DNA from: Akkermansiaceae bacterium UBA6138 | GTDB lineage: Bacteria; Verrucomicrobiota; Verrucomicrobiia; Verrucomicrobiales; DEV007 | DNA length: 64,000 bases | Direction of reading: 5' to 3' | Assembly (NCBI GenBank): GCA_002422425.1 | Contig: DIVG01000076.1 | Coordinates: forward strand, 18,330 to 82,329 | Shown: positions 26,721 through 36,190 of the stretch, one piece after another | How positions within the stretch are numbered: the stretch's first letter is position 1 | Layout of the letters: the number at the start of each line of letters is the position of its first letter | Notes under the pieces: generated by a model | The model's database searches: none | The model's input: the letters and a program-made list of their open reading frames with translations, nothing else | Told to the model about the DNA's origin: nothing | Program-made: the position numbers and the translations under genes

Positions 26721-27554
26721 ATGAGAGTATCCAAAATCGCGTTTTACACCCTTACGGTGGGCCTGATCCTCGGCACCGCCATGGCTCAGGAAAAATCGGC
26801 CCCCAAGGCTCCCCCAACCGGCTACACCGACACCCCGTTCCTCCCCGGCGGTAAATGGCGCGTTCACGATGACGCCCGGCCTCGCCCCGTCGTAGTGACG
26901 CCCGGGAAAACCCCTTCCGGAGCGCCTTCGGACGCCATCGTCCTCTTCGACGGCAAAAGCCTCGACGAATGGGTCATGGAAAAAGACAACGCCCCCGCCG
27001 ACTGGATCGTGAAAGAAGGCTTCATGGAAGTGCCTCCGAAAGGCCACGGCGTCGGCGGCTACATCAAAACGAAGCGCGAGTTCGGCGACGTCCAGCTCCA
27101 CCTCGAATTCGCCACCCCTGAGAAAGTCGAAGGTAACTCCCAGGGCCGCGGCAACAGCGGCGTCTTTTTCCTGGGCGCGTTCGAACTTCAGATCCTCGAT
27201 TCCTACGAGAACGAATCCTACGCGGACGGTCAGGCTTCGGCCCTCTACGGCTACAAGCCGCCGCTCGTTAACGCGGTCCGCAAGCCCGGTGAATGGCAGA
27301 CGTATGACATTATCTTCGAAGCGCCCAAGTGGGACGCCGAAGGCAATCTGCTGAAAAAGGCCTATATCACCGTCTTTCACAACGGAGTCGTAACCCACCA
27401 CCGCCAGCCCTATCTTGGGGCGACAGGCCACAAAAGCGTCGCGAATTACAACACCGTCCGCGAAAGCGGACCGATCAAGCTGCAGGACCACGGCAACCCG
27501 ACCCGCTTCCGCAACATTTGGGTTCGCGAGCTCGATCTCAACGCCCACGAGTGA
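26721..27554 (+). CDS. DUF1080 (3-keto-disaccharide hydrolase-like) secreted protein
   Basis: A 277-residue protein with a signal peptide (residues 1-22, LILGTAMAQ). The domain begins IVLFDGKSLDEWVM and continues FGDVQLHLEFATP, GRGNSGVFFLGAFELQILDS and TRFRNIWVRELD, the typical DUF1080 concanavalin-like fold. Some members hydrolyse 3-keto-glycosides made by periplasmic oxidoreductases; others are only glycan-binding. It stands alone between the PHP gene (divergent) and a repeat-rich gap. Frames further upstream to 26601 are not family-like. Confidence 0.9.
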   Translation: MRVSKIAFYTLTVGLILGTAMAQEKSAPKAPPTGYTDTPFLPGGKWRVHDDARPRPVVVTPGKTPSGAPSDAIVLFDGKSLDEWVMEKDNAPADWIVKEGFMEVPPKGHGVGGYIKTKREFGDVQLHLEFATPEKVEGNSQGRGNSGVFFLGAFELQILDSYENESYADGQASALYGYKPPLVNAVRKPGEWQTYDIIFEAPKWDAEGNLLKKAYITVFHNGVVTHHRQPYLGATGHKSVANYNTVRESGPIKLQDHGNPTRFRNIWVRELDLNAHE

Positions 27555-27581
27555 TCCAGGCAACGGGAGTCCAAGGAGGCT

Positions 27582-27700
27582 GGGCCTTGCCTAAGCCTCG
27601 TTGACTCTTTGCTCCGCGTGGGGGCTTGGCAAGCCCCCTTCCTTGTTCCTGTTCCTCGTTCTTCTTGCTTCGCCCAAGGAGCGGGGCTTGCCTAAGTCAA
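27582..27700. repeat. Cluster of TTGGCAA/TTGCCTAA palindromic repeats
   Basis: GGGCCTTGCCTAAGCCTCG (27582-27600) is degenerate. GGGGGCTTGGCAAGCCCCC (27620-27638) is a perfect 9-bp inverted repeat around one base, followed by TTCCTTGTTCC. CGGGGCTTGCCTAAG (27682-27696) has lost its right arm. The same order and flanks (TTCCTTGTTC, AAGGA) are seen at 4283-4345, so this is a copy of the same element. Confidence 0.7.
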
Positions 27701-27861
27701 TTGGGTGTGCTGTTTTCTTGGGCTCACACGTATTCGGTGCCTAAAGTCCCCCCTCCCTGGGCTCGAATGCGCCGCAGGCGCTTCAGACTGCGGCAGCCCT
27801 GCTGTCGGGTTAAGAGCCCCTCAGCTAACCGCCCTCCGTCCAATCAAAAATCCGCAACAAA

Positions 27862-27886
27862 AAAGACGAGCTCGCGGCTCGTCTTT
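27862..27886 (-). terminator. Terminator hairpin after the His-rich lipoprotein gene
   Basis: AAAGACGAGC (27862-27871) and GCTCGTCTTT (27877-27886) form a perfect 10-bp stem with a 5-nt loop. On the minus strand a T-rich run (TTTTTTGTTG) follows, as expected for the lipoprotein gene, whose stop is at 27917. The plus strand also has a T/C-rich tail, so it could work both ways. Confidence 0.8.
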
Positions 27887-27916
27887 CTCTTTCTTTGACT
27901 AACCCGAGGCAGTCGC

Positions 27917-28171
27917 TCAGAGCCCGGTCGCGCGGGGAGTCTCGGTCGCAGCCGGGGCCGATGCAGCGGGAGCTTCCACGGCGTGATCTTTGACCGCTTT
28001 CGCGTGATCGTCCGCCTTCTCATGCGCGGCGTCGTCTCCATGACCCTCGCCATGGCCTTTGCCGTGCTCCAGATGGAGGGCCTTTGTTTTCTCGAATTCG
28101 TGCTGCTCACAACCCGTCAGCGTGAAGCCGATCAACCCTATCGAAAAGAGAACCTGACTCAGAAATTTCAT
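27917..28171 (-). CDS. Small histidine-rich lipoprotein
   Basis: From ATG 28171 (AAAGGG at suitable spacing) the product has 84 residues. The N-terminus is a lipoprotein signal with lipobox LTGC, giving Cys21 as the acylated residue. The mature part is rich in His, Lys, Glu and Ala (LEHGKGHGEGHGDDAAHEK), with at least nine His residues, and ends in an Ala/Pro-rich tail. Such composition suggests metal binding or a flexible linker, but no family is recognised. It lies 75 nt after the NfeD start-distal end, on the same strand, and is followed by a terminator. It could be the last gene of the nusA operon or separate. Confidence 0.7.
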   Translation of the reverse strand: MKFLSQVLFSIGLIGFTLTGCEQHEFEKTKALHLEHGKGHGEGHGDDAAHEKADDHAKAVKDHAVEAPAASAPAATETPRATGL

Positions 28172-28245
28172 GGCCATCCCTTTAACCGTGGCATCGCCTC
28201 TTTGCAACTTCCAAGTTCCTGCAGGGAAAAGGAACGGGCCTGATC

Positions 28246-30525
28246 TCAACCACTGCTGTCTTTCGCCACGACAACACGGCTGCCTTCGTGCCGTATCACC
28301 TTGAGCGGCTCACCGCGAGGGATGAATTCGCCATCGGAGATGACATCGAGAAGCCTGCCCCCGAATTCGGCCTTGCCCGAGGGCCGCAGGTCCGTCCTCG
28401 CGCTTCCCGTAAGACCTAGATAGGTGAACGCTTTCGCGCCCTCGACCGATCCACTGCCACCGGTCCCGGGAAGCGAGGCCCCTGTCGGCACCGCTCCGGC
28501 AAGGACAAAGCGACTGCCCAGGCGTGTCCCCGGAAGGAATCGCATCCCCAGGAGAATCACAACGAGCGCCCCCACCATGCCGGCGGCGAGAGAGATAAGG
28601 GAGCTTTGGAAGAGGGCGGACCACTCCATCGATCCCGGCATACCGCCCCATTTCCACTCCAGATCGACCCGATCGACCATCGCCAAACCCAGCGCCGCCA
28701 GAACCATCGCCGAACCGGCCAGTCCGGCAACGATCGTTCCCGGAAAAATGAAGATCTCCACCGCGATGAGAATCAGCCCCGCCACCAGAAGAACAAAGAG
28801 CTCGTAGCCGGCAAGATTGCCCGCAAGATAGTTGCCGAAGAAAAAGAGACTGAAGGCACACACGCTAACGATCCCCGGGAACCCGAAGCCGGGCGTGTTC
28901 ATCTCAAGATAAGCCCCCGCGAGCCCGACGATGATAAGCAGGAACGAGAGTTTCTGCACCCAATGGGCAAAGGCCTCCATCCCCAGCGGAGTTGCCTCGA
29001 CAATCTCGCCGGTGAGTGACTCCTGCCCGACGAGATCCTTGAGATCGCGGGCGACGCCCTTTGCGAGAACGGGACGCCCGCCGATGATCTCGGTGGCGCG
29101 CACGGTATTGAGATTGAGCACGTTACCCGCCTCGTGGACGAGAACCCCGTCGATGCGGACCTCCTTCTCGCGCGTCACGAAGGCTTCGGCAACGTCAGGG
29201 TTGTGACCCTTTAACTCGGCTACGTTGCGCACCGTCCCGATGATCATCTGGGTGACCTTGTCGGCCATCGATTCATTGAGATCCTGTCCCGTCCCGCTCA
29301 CGACGAGGGCCGATCCTATCGTCGCGGCAGGGCGCATGTAGATATGGTCCGTCCCCATCGCAATGATCGCCCCGGCCGACTCGGCCCGCGGATTGACGAA
29401 GGTATAGGTCGGGATCGAGACATTCTGCAGGCTCGTGAGAACAAGCCCCTCGGTATACCAGGCGAATCCTCCAGGCGTATCCATGTCAAAGACGACCGCC
29501 GTCGCTCCGTCGAGCTCAGCCTTTTTGAGGGTCCGGTCCATGAAGTCAAAACTCGCCTTCCCCGTCGCAAGGGTATCCTGCCCGACCTTGAGCACGACGA
29601 CCTTGCCCTTGTAGTTGGTCGCGTCGCGACGACCGAAAAGCGGGAGATCCCCTGCGGCCTTTTCCGCTCCTGCCACAACACCCCCGTCCGCCCCGGCTTC
29701 ATCCTTGCCGTCGCTCCGCGTCAGCTTAGTTCGGCTCGTCAGTTCGCCGTAGGCGCGGGGAGAGAGACGTTCGAACTCTGTCCCCAGCCCCTCGGCAAGG
29801 AGGATCGCCTCGATCGAGTCGACGATGCCTTTGGCCAGGAGCGGCTTGCCCTCATACTCCCTCACCGCCTCCTCCGCTGTCAGGGTAAGGACTTGCCCCT
29901 TTTCAGAAATGACCGTCTCCCCTATCCTGACCTCGACGGCCGCGTCGATGAAGGCCTCGGCAACTTCGGGGCGATGGCCCTTTGTCCCAGCGACACTGCG
30001 GGCACGCGCCTTGAGAATGGATTCCTCACGGGCGAGATTCTCGTCGGCGGCGCTGCGGCCCGTCGCGTCATCGCCCGGTGCCGCTGGTTTCGACGCCGCC
30101 TTTCGCAGGCCGGCACCGCCAATGATGCCGCCGCGGTTCAGATAAATAGTGTCCGTGGCGAGAGCGATGAGCGCTCCCGATCCCGTCGCGCTGGTATTCA
30201 CGTAGGCGATTGTGGGCACGGTAAGGCGCGCAATCCGGTCGAGGAGGCGGTTCTGCGCGGCGATATCGGCCGACTCACTTATGTTGATCTCGAAAACGAG
30301 GCCGGCGACCTTTGCCAGCTCCGCTTCAACAAGGAGGCGCTCAAGGTCACGTCCACTGCGGCCGTCGCCGAAGACGTCACCCGAAAGCGGGACCACCAGA
30401 GCTTTTCCCTCCCAGTTCGTGAAGAGAGTTTCCGGGGCGACATCCTCCCCGTCAATCACCGCCCCCGCCGGAACGATTCCGGAAACCAGGAGAAAAGACA
30501 AGCAGAGGCGGGTAAACAAATTCAT
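28246..30525 (-). CDS. NfeD-type membrane serine protease with duplicated ClpP-like domain
   Basis: A 759-residue protein from ATG 30525 with a signal peptide (about 1-22). It contains two ClpP/crotonase-like domains in tandem (about 40-275 and 310-515), then a membrane region of several helices (FLLIIVGLAGAYLEMNTPGF onward) and a C-terminal OB-fold NfeD domain. In the second copy the nucleophile motif reads ESAGAIIAMGTD, with a downstream Lys (SMADKV) like the Ser/Lys dyad of NfeD1b proteases. In the first copy the aligned position is Gly (TGSGALIALATD) with Ser one residue later, so its activity is doubtful. It is probably involved in membrane-protein quality control, with an unidentified stomatin partner. 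It follows nrnA by 178 nt. Confidence 0.87.
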   Translation of the reverse strand: MNLFTRLCLSFLLVSGIVPAGAVIDGEDVAPETLFTNWEGKALVVPLSGDVFGDGRSGRDLERLLVEAELAKVAGLVFEINISESADIAAQNRLLDRIARLTVPTIAYVNTSATGSGALIALATDTIYLNRGGIIGGAGLRKAASKPAAPGDDATGRSAADENLAREESILKARARSVAGTKGHRPEVAEAFIDAAVEVRIGETVISEKGQVLTLTAEEAVREYEGKPLLAKGIVDSIEAILLAEGLGTEFERLSPRAYGELTSRTKLTRSDGKDEAGADGGVVAGAEKAAGDLPLFGRRDATNYKGKVVVLKVGQDTLATGKASFDFMDRTLKKAELDGATAVVFDMDTPGGFAWYTEGLVLTSLQNVSIPTYTFVNPRAESAGAIIAMGTDHIYMRPAATIGSALVVSGTGQDLNESMADKVTQMIIGTVRNVAELKGHNPDVAEAFVTREKEVRIDGVLVHEAGNVLNLNTVRATEIIGGRPVLAKGVARDLKDLVGQESLTGEIVEATPLGMEAFAHWVQKLSFLLIIVGLAGAYLEMNTPGFGFPGIVSVCAFSLFFFGNYLAGNLAGYELFVLLVAGLILIAVEIFIFPGTIVAGLAGSAMVLAALGLAMVDRVDLEWKWGGMPGSMEWSALFQSSLISLAAGMVGALVVILLGMRFLPGTRLGSRFVLAGAVPTGASLPGTGGSGSVEGAKAFTYLGLTGSARTDLRPSGKAEFGGRLLDVISDGEFIPRGEPLKVIRHEGSRVVVAKDSSG

Positions 30526-30703
30526 ACTGTTAAGATACGAAGGGAATCGCCCTTCGCGCAACGCATTTGCGACAATCCCCCTCGACACGATGCCGGGGCT
30601 CGCAAACGCCGATGAACCCTGACGGAAGACGAATGAGGAAACACCGTTCAATCCAGTCACCTGAAAGATCGCCGCGATCACGGGCATCCTATTGCCCACT
30701 CCG

Positions 30704-31753
30704 CTATTCGATCACTCGGGCCGGTCTTTCCTGACTCCCCCCGCTCCCGAGCGCGAGGCCGACTGCCTCGATGAACCGCTCCCGGGCAGTCTCAAGTGGA
30801 CCGCCGAGTCGAGCACCCGCCGCGAGAGTGTGCCCGCCGCCGCCGAAGCCGGCACAGATCGCGCCGACACCATAAGCAGGCTCCTTCGATCTTGAACTAA
30901 CCCGGACCCTGCCGTCGGGGAGTTCTTCCAGAAAAACGGCGATCATGACCGTGTCGATCGCGCGGATCACATCGATAACGCCCTCGGTGTCGCCCGCCTG
31001 CAGGTCGAGCTCGCAGGAGACCGAGAGCGGCAGTGCGACACTGACACAGCGCCCCTCAAAGTCGAAGCGCAGATCCTGCAGGAGTCGCTTCAGCGCGAGG
31101 ACGCGTCGCCCGGGATAGTTCTCGTAGAGCATGCGGTTGACCCGGCCTACATCGACACCGAGCGCGGCGATCTCTCCAGCGATGTGAAAAGTCGCTGGAG
31201 TCGTCGCCGGATACCGGAAGCTACCCGTGTCCGTCGAGATTGCGGCGAGCAGATTCTCCCCTATCGCCGCATCCATGAGCCAGCCCGCGTCGCGCGCCAA
31301 CTGGTAGACGAGCTGCCCCGTCGCCGGCGAGCCCGCATCGACGTGGACGAAATCACCGAAGCCGGTGTTGCTGATGTGGTGATCGAGATTGATTGTCACC
31401 GGGATGTGACCGGCCATTTCCCAGACCGATTCATGAATGCGGTCCCGCCCCGCCGAGTCGAGCACGATGAGCAGCTCGGCGTCCGACCGACCCGCCGGAC
31501 GCTCGACGAGTTCACTCCCGGGCAGAAAGACGAGACTATCGGGAACGGCGTCGTAATTCACCACCCGCACCGTTTTCCCGAGATTCCGCAACAGCAGTCC
31601 CATCCCGACCGCCGAGCCGATCGCGTCGCCATCGGGTCTGTCATGACTGATCACGAGGATCGAAGACGCCGCTTCGATCTGTTCTTTGAGTTGGGTGAAA
31701 GTGGCGGGCACGGGACTGAACAAGGTTGATTGCTCGACCTTTAAGGGGCACAT
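30704..31753 (-). CDS. nrnA: Bifunctional oligoribonuclease/PAP phosphatase NrnA (DHH family)
   Basis: A 349-residue DHH/DHHA1 phosphoesterase from ATG 31753. Motifs: SHDRPDGDAIGSA (motif I, near residue 38), LDHHISNTGFGD (DHH, near residue 122), and the C-terminal GFGGGGHTLAAGA (DHHA1 GGGH). It degrades nanoRNAs and converts pAp to AMP in the cytoplasm. It sits directly after rbfA, as in many bacteria, so it belongs to the nusA-infB-rbfA operon. The frame extending to 31882 runs through intergenic repeats and is not used. Confidence 0.93.
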   Translation of the reverse strand: MCPLKVEQSTLFSPVPATFTQLKEQIEAASSILVISHDRPDGDAIGSAVGMGLLLRNLGKTVRVVNYDAVPDSLVFLPGSELVERPAGRSDAELLIVLDSAGRDRIHESVWEMAGHIPVTINLDHHISNTGFGDFVHVDAGSPATGQLVYQLARDAGWLMDAAIGENLLAAISTDTGSFRYPATTPATFHIAGEIAALGVDVGRVNRMLYENYPGRRVLALKRLLQDLRFDFEGRCVSVALPLSVSCELDLQAGDTEGVIDVIRAIDTVMIAVFLEELPDGRVRVSSRSKEPAYGVGAICAGFGGGGHTLAAGARLGGPLETARERFIEAVGLALGSGGSQERPARVIE

Positions 31754-31890
31754 CGACGAGTCAGGAGGGTAAGCCGAGCCGCGCCCGGGGTAAACCCGAA
31801 AAGTCACTTTTGCACGACCCTCGTCTCCAGTCCCCGAGAGGAACACCCTGCCGGGGGGGGCGTAACGGAGGGCCGGGGACACACGGCCGA

Positions 31891-31905
31891 CGGTTTGGCA
31901 AACCG
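31891..31905. repeat. Palindrome CGGTTTGGCAAACCG
   Basis: A perfect 7-bp inverted repeat around one base in the nrnA-rbfA gap. It has the TTGGCAA core of the palindromic family seen at 4283 and 27620, but the outer stem pairs are A-T where those copies have C-G. Confidence 0.5.
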
Positions 31906-31921
31906 GCCCTACCGCGAAAAA

Positions 31922-32299
31922 TCACGAATTCCGCGGCGCTTCTCCGGGTTCGTCGGGCAGATCGATGTCCCCAATCTCGTCGAGGATATTAAGAACGCGG
32001 ACCCCGCGCTCGATCGATTCGTCGATCTGGAAATGGAGGATGGGAGTGCAACGCAGCACGACCCGCTTCATCACGATGCCCTGGATAAGCCCGCGCTTCG
32101 CATTGAGTTTGCGGACCGCCTCGCGCCCTTTCTCGGGGTCGCCGATGGTTCCCACATAGACCTCAGCGGTCTTAAGGTCGATCGCGGTCTCGACGTCGTG
32201 GATCGTCACGAGAATATCGTTGAACTCGAAGTGCTTTTTCACACAATCGCTGATCTCGCGCTTGAGCAATTCGTTGATGCGGGCAATGCGCTGGCTCAT
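31922..32299 (-). CDS. rbfA: Ribosome-binding factor A
   Basis: A 125-residue RbfA from ATG 32299: N-terminal RIARINELLKREISDCV, then ILVTIHDVETAIDLKTAEVY, and the conserved turn TPILHFQIDESIERGVRV. It binds the 30S subunit and helps mature 16S rRNA. It lies downstream of infB (78 nt) and upstream of nrnA, a classical operon order. The frame to 32344 adds an unsupported leader. Confidence 0.94.
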   Translation of the reverse strand: MSQRIARINELLKREISDCVKKHFEFNDILVTIHDVETAIDLKTAEVYVGTIGDPEKGREAVRKLNAKRGLIQGIVMKRVVLRCTPILHFQIDESIERGVRVLNILDEIGDIDLPDEPGEAPRNS

Positions 32300-32377
32300 G
32301 ATGAAAAGGAGGGATCGGGGACCGGACACCGCGCCCGAATTCAAAAACGGAATGACTAAACGAAGCAGAGGAAAAGA

Positions 32378-34522
32378 TCAGAGCGTCTGCTCAAGTTTTT
32401 CCAACTCGTAGCATTCGATGATGTCGTCCTTCTGGTAGTCGTTGAACTTGCCGAGCTTGATACCGCACTCAAGTCCCACCTTGACTTCCTTGGCGTCTTC
32501 TTTGAAACGGCGCAGCGTCGTGAAACCGCCATCATAGATCGGCACACCGTCTCGCAGGACCCGAGCCCTGGCACGGCGGGCGACGCGACCGTCCGTTACC
32601 ATGCAGCCCCCAACCTTGCCGGAAGAAAGCTTGAAGACTTCGAGAACACGGGCGTGGCCGATGACCTTTTCCCGGGTCTCCGGCTCAAGTAGTCCCAGCA
32701 TCGCCTCTTTGACCTGATCAATCAGTTCATAGATAATGGAGAACAACTTCACCTGCACGCCCTCGCGTTTCACGAGCGGCTGGGCCTTGGCCTCGACCTT
32801 GGTGTTGAATCCGATGAGAATGGCGTCCGAGGCACTGGCCAGGAGGACGTCGGCCTCGGTGATGGGTCCGGCACTCTGGCGCAGGATCTCGGCTGAAATT
32901 TTGTCCGAGTCGATCTCGGTGAGCGACTTCTCGATGGCCTGGAGCGAACCCTGGGCATCGGCCTTGATGATGAGACGCAGCGTCGCCTTTTTGCCCTGCT
33001 CGATGTTGTCGAAGAGAGTCTCCAGGGCGGAACGCTGGATCGGAGAAAGTTTTGCCTGGCGCTTCTGCTCGAGACGCTCTTCGCTGAGCTTCTTCGCTTT
33101 ACGCTCGGACTCCATCTCGACGAGCTCGTCCCCGACATTGGGCACACCCGAGTAACCGACGATTTCAATCGGGGTCGAAGGACCAGCCGATTCAACGCGC
33201 TTGCGCTCGTCGTTTAAGAGGGCCTTGACCTTGCCGTGCATGACCCCGCAGATGAAGGCGTCGCCCACCCGGAGAGTCCCCGACTGGATCAGGACCGTGC
33301 CGGTAGGGCCCTTGCCCGCTTCGGTGCGCGCTTCGATCACCGTCCCGCGGGCGGGGCCCTCGGGATTGGCCTTCAGCTCAAGCACTTCGGACTGGAGGTA
33401 AATCATTTCGAAGAGGTCATCGAGGCCGGTCCCCGCCTTGGCCGAGACTTCCACACAAATCGTTGAGCCACCCCAGTCTTCGGGTGAAAGCCCGTTTTCC
33501 TGAAGCTGCCCCTTCACCCGCATCACATCGGCCCGGGCGAGATCGACCTTGTTGATCGCCACGATGATGGTGACTCCGGCCGCTTTGCAGTGGTCGATCG
33601 CCTCAAAAGTCGTCGGCATCAGCCCGTCATCGGCCGCCACGACGAGGACGACGATATCGGTGACATTCGCCCCGCGCGCCCGCATCTCGGAGAACGCGGC
33701 GTGACCGGGGGTATCAATGAACGTAACGGTGCGGTCATTGCGGGTCACCTGGTAGGCACCGATGTGCTGGGTGATCCCGCCTGCCTCTCCGGCGACGACC
33801 CGCGATCCGCGGTAGGCGTCGAGGAGCGAGGTTTTGCCGTGATCGACATGACCCATGAAGGTCACGACGGGAGGACGGATGAAAAGTTTGTCCTCCTCGA
33901 CTTCCGCGATGTCCTGCACATCTGGGACTTCGATAACCTCTTCGACCTTATGGACTCCAGCCCCTTTTTCACGCTTCTCTTTTTCAAAGATGAACCCGTG
34001 TTTTTCGCAAATTTTCGAGGCCACATCCGGCTCGATCGCCTGGGTGAGGTTCGCGAAGACATCCATTTCCATGAGGTCCTGGATGAGGAGAAAGGGCTTC
34101 AACTCCATCAGCAACGCCAGTTCCTTGACGATGATGGGAGGCTTGATATGAATAATCTTCTTGTCACCGACGATCTCGACCGAGTTCTCAAGATCCTCGG
34201 AAGCGACCACCTCCTCGGCTACCTCGACCGGAACCGGCCTTGCCGCCAGCTCCGCCGCCGCCGCGACCTCGTTGCGCTCGGTCTGGGCCCGGTGACTAGC
34301 CGCCTTCATCCCCGAGAGGGTGTCGACCGGATTTTCCTTGCCGAGATGACCATAAAGCGACCCCTGACCCGAGACCGGGACCGTCACCTTGCCTTTACGG
34401 GCTCCCTTCTTTTCCCCTTTTTCGAAAAGGTTGAGCGCTTCCGCTTTCTGCTCGTCCACGGATTTCGACTCGGATTCCGGGGAATCCACCTTTTCTTTGG
34501 CGGGGATGTTCTTACGGGGCAT
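32378..34522 (-). CDS. infB: Translation initiation factor IF-2
   Basis: A 714-residue IF-2 from ATG 34522. It has a short charged N-terminal extension, an IF2_N-like region ([20 protein letters not shown]), and a GTPase domain with GHVDHGKT (near residue 224), DTPGHAAF and NKVD. Domain II, the linker helix and the C-terminal fMet-tRNA-binding domain ([20 protein letters not shown]) follow. It delivers initiator tRNA to the ribosome. It is 120 nt downstream of nusA; a TTGACA on the minus strand near 34600 might give it a second promoter, but the -10 is weak. Confidence 0.96.
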   Translation of the reverse strand: MPRKNIPAKEKVDSPESESKSVDEQKAEALNLFEKGEKKGARKGKVTVPVSGQGSLYGHLGKENPVDTLSGMKAASHRAQTERNEVAAAAELAARPVPVEVAEEVVASEDLENSVEIVGDKKIIHIKPPIIVKELALLMELKPFLLIQDLMEMDVFANLTQAIEPDVASKICEKHGFIFEKEKREKGAGVHKVEEVIEVPDVQDIAEVEEDKLFIRPPVVTFMGHVDHGKTSLLDAYRGSRVVAGEAGGITQHIGAYQVTRNDRTVTFIDTPGHAAFSEMRARGANVTDIVVLVVAADDGLMPTTFEAIDHCKAAGVTIIVAINKVDLARADVMRVKGQLQENGLSPEDWGGSTICVEVSAKAGTGLDDLFEMIYLQSEVLELKANPEGPARGTVIEARTEAGKGPTGTVLIQSGTLRVGDAFICGVMHGKVKALLNDERKRVESAGPSTPIEIVGYSGVPNVGDELVEMESERKAKKLSEERLEQKRQAKLSPIQRSALETLFDNIEQGKKATLRLIIKADAQGSLQAIEKSLTEIDSDKISAEILRQSAGPITEADVLLASASDAILIGFNTKVEAKAQPLVKREGVQVKLFSIIYELIDQVKEAMLGLLEPETREKVIGHARVLEVFKLSSGKVGGCMVTDGRVARRARARVLRDGVPIYDGGFTTLRRFKEDAKEVKVGLECGIKLGKFNDYQKDDIIECYELEKLEQTL

Positions 34523-34642
34523 AAGGGAGGCAGGGGGTAGTAGCAGGGCGCTTGCTAGGCGCAAAAAAAGGAAATTTACTTTGTAGGTCTAAAATACGTT
34601 GTCAATCAGGTAAGACAACCGTCTTCGCTCCGCTTCTGCGGT

Positions 34643-36010
34643 CTATTCGGCGGCTGACTCAAGCATCTCCCCGGCTTCGGGAGCAACTTCGGCTTCCACC
34701 TCCGTCTCGGAGACAGCCCCCGCTTCAGTCGCTTCGGCTGCCGGCGCGACTGCTTCTACCGTTCCGCCAGTGGCGATGATGGCACGATTGCGAATCTCAC
34801 GAGCTTCCTCGACCGGGATACCGAGGACCCCGGCGATATCGACCTCGTCCACATCGTTCACGAGCATGTCGATACTGGTGAGACCGCCGCGCACCAGAGC
34901 ACTGGCAACCCCGATCTCAATCCCAGCCCCTTTGGCGAGGGTGGTCGCGGCTCCCGCGACCTGGGCCTCGAAGGCCTCGTGGGCGGACTCATCCTTCTGC
35001 ACCTGCACATCCCAACCGATGAGGCGGGCGGTGAGACGGGCGTTCTGACCGCGACGACCGATCGCCTTGGAAAGTTCTTCTTCATCCACTTTCACGAGGA
35101 TGGACTGCTTCGCCTCATCAATCGTGATGGACTTGATCTCGGCGGGCTTCAGGGCCTCCTGCACGAAAGCGCGCATGTCATCGCTCCAGCGGATGATGTC
35201 GACCTTTTCGTTGTTGAGCTCGCGGACGATGTTTTTAACCCGGGCACCGCGCATGCCGACGCAGGCACCGACCGGATCGACCTTCTCATCGGCGCTGTAG
35301 ACGGCCACCTTAGTGCGATAACCGGCTTCACGGGCAAGAGAGCGGATCTCTACGGTGCGGTCGGCGATCTCGCTGACCTCGGACTCAAAAAGACGGCGCA
35401 CGAAGTTCGGGTGGCTTCGCGAAAGGATGATCTCGGGACCGCGCGCGCCGTTTTCGACCGCCACGACGTAGGCCCTGATGCGGTCACCGACATTGTATTC
35501 CTCGGTCGAGACACGCTCGCGCTGATGCATGACCCCCTCAAACTTGCCGAGATCGACATAGACGTCGCCGCGCTCAAAGCGCCGCACCGTGCCACTGACG
35601 ATGTCTCCGGCACGATCTTTGAACTCTTCGTAAATGAGCTCTTTCTCCGCCTGGCGAAGACGCTGCATCATCGTCTGCTTCGCGGTCTGCGCAGCGATAC
35701 GGCCAAAATTCGAAGGCGTGATGTCCACCTCGAGCTCCGCCCCGACATCGATCCCCGGCTGGAGACGGCGGGCCGTGAAAATGTCGATCTCCTCGTAGGC
35801 GTTCGCCACCCGGTCACGGACGATAAGCGTCGCATAGGCACGGATGTCTCCCTTCTCAGGGTCGATACGAATGCGCATCTCCCGCGCCGGTCCGATACTT
35901 TTACGGGATGCCGAGAGCAGGGCCGTCTCGAGCGCGTCGATCATCGTATCACGCTTGATCCCCTTCTCTTTTTCGTAATATTCGAAAAGTGCTAACAGTT
36001 CGTTTGTCAT
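34643..36010 (-). CDS. nusA: Transcription termination/antitermination protein NusA
   Basis: A 455-residue NusA from ATG 36010. The N-terminal domain begins NELLALFEYYEKEKGIKRDTMI. An S1 domain follows (IVSGTVRRFERGDVYVDLG), then KH domains with VGMRGARVKNIVREL and GRRGQNARLTARLIGWDV. A C-terminal helix-hairpin region (VASALVRGGLTSIDML) and an acidic Glu/Ala tail end the protein. It binds RNA polymerase and modulates pausing, termination and antitermination. It is the first gene of nusA-infB-rbfA-nrnA. The usual upstream rimP gene is absent: a HAD hydrolase is divergent instead. Confidence 0.96.
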   Translation of the reverse strand: MTNELLALFEYYEKEKGIKRDTMIDALETALLSASRKSIGPAREMRIRIDPEKGDIRAYATLIVRDRVANAYEEIDIFTARRLQPGIDVGAELEVDITPSNFGRIAAQTAKQTMMQRLRQAEKELIYEEFKDRAGDIVSGTVRRFERGDVYVDLGKFEGVMHQRERVSTEEYNVGDRIRAYVVAVENGARGPEIILSRSHPNFVRRLFESEVSEIADRTVEIRSLAREAGYRTKVAVYSADEKVDPVGACVGMRGARVKNIVRELNNEKVDIIRWSDDMRAFVQEALKPAEIKSITIDEAKQSILVKVDEEELSKAIGRRGQNARLTARLIGWDVQVQKDESAHEAFEAQVAGAATTLAKGAGIEIGVASALVRGGLTSIDMLVNDVDEVDIAGVLGIPVEEAREIRNRAIIATGGTVEAVAPAAEATEAGAVSETEVEAEVAPEAGEMLESAAE

Positions 36011-36190
36011 TTTTCCAGCTGGTCCTCCGATGATGAGACAAAAAAAAGCGGGACAAGCCCACTTAATCAACCCGGCCACAGGGAGCCGGAATCTCAAGAT
36101 TGCAGGGTCGCGAACATAGCCGCTCCCCTTTCCTTAGGCAACACGTAATTCCCCGCAAATCAAGCCCGTATTCACCTAAAATTCGATTCA

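Larger units (their letters stand above)
27555..27916. other. 361-nt intergenic stretch with repeats and a terminator
   Basis: No gene is supported here. It holds three degenerate or complete members of the TTGGCAA/TTGCCTAA palindrome family: 27582-27600, GGGGGCTTGGCAAGCCCCC at 27620-27638, and 27682-27696. A terminator hairpin follows at 27862-27886. The stretch between 27700 and 27850 shows nothing recognisable. Confidence 0.75.

Noticed and set aside
29344..30615. 423-codon plus-strand frame
   Set aside because: Antisense to the NfeD gene, low-complexity translation, no domain.
33590..35995. Plus-strand frames of 316 and 338 codons
   Set aside because: Antisense to infB and nusA, which are certain genes.
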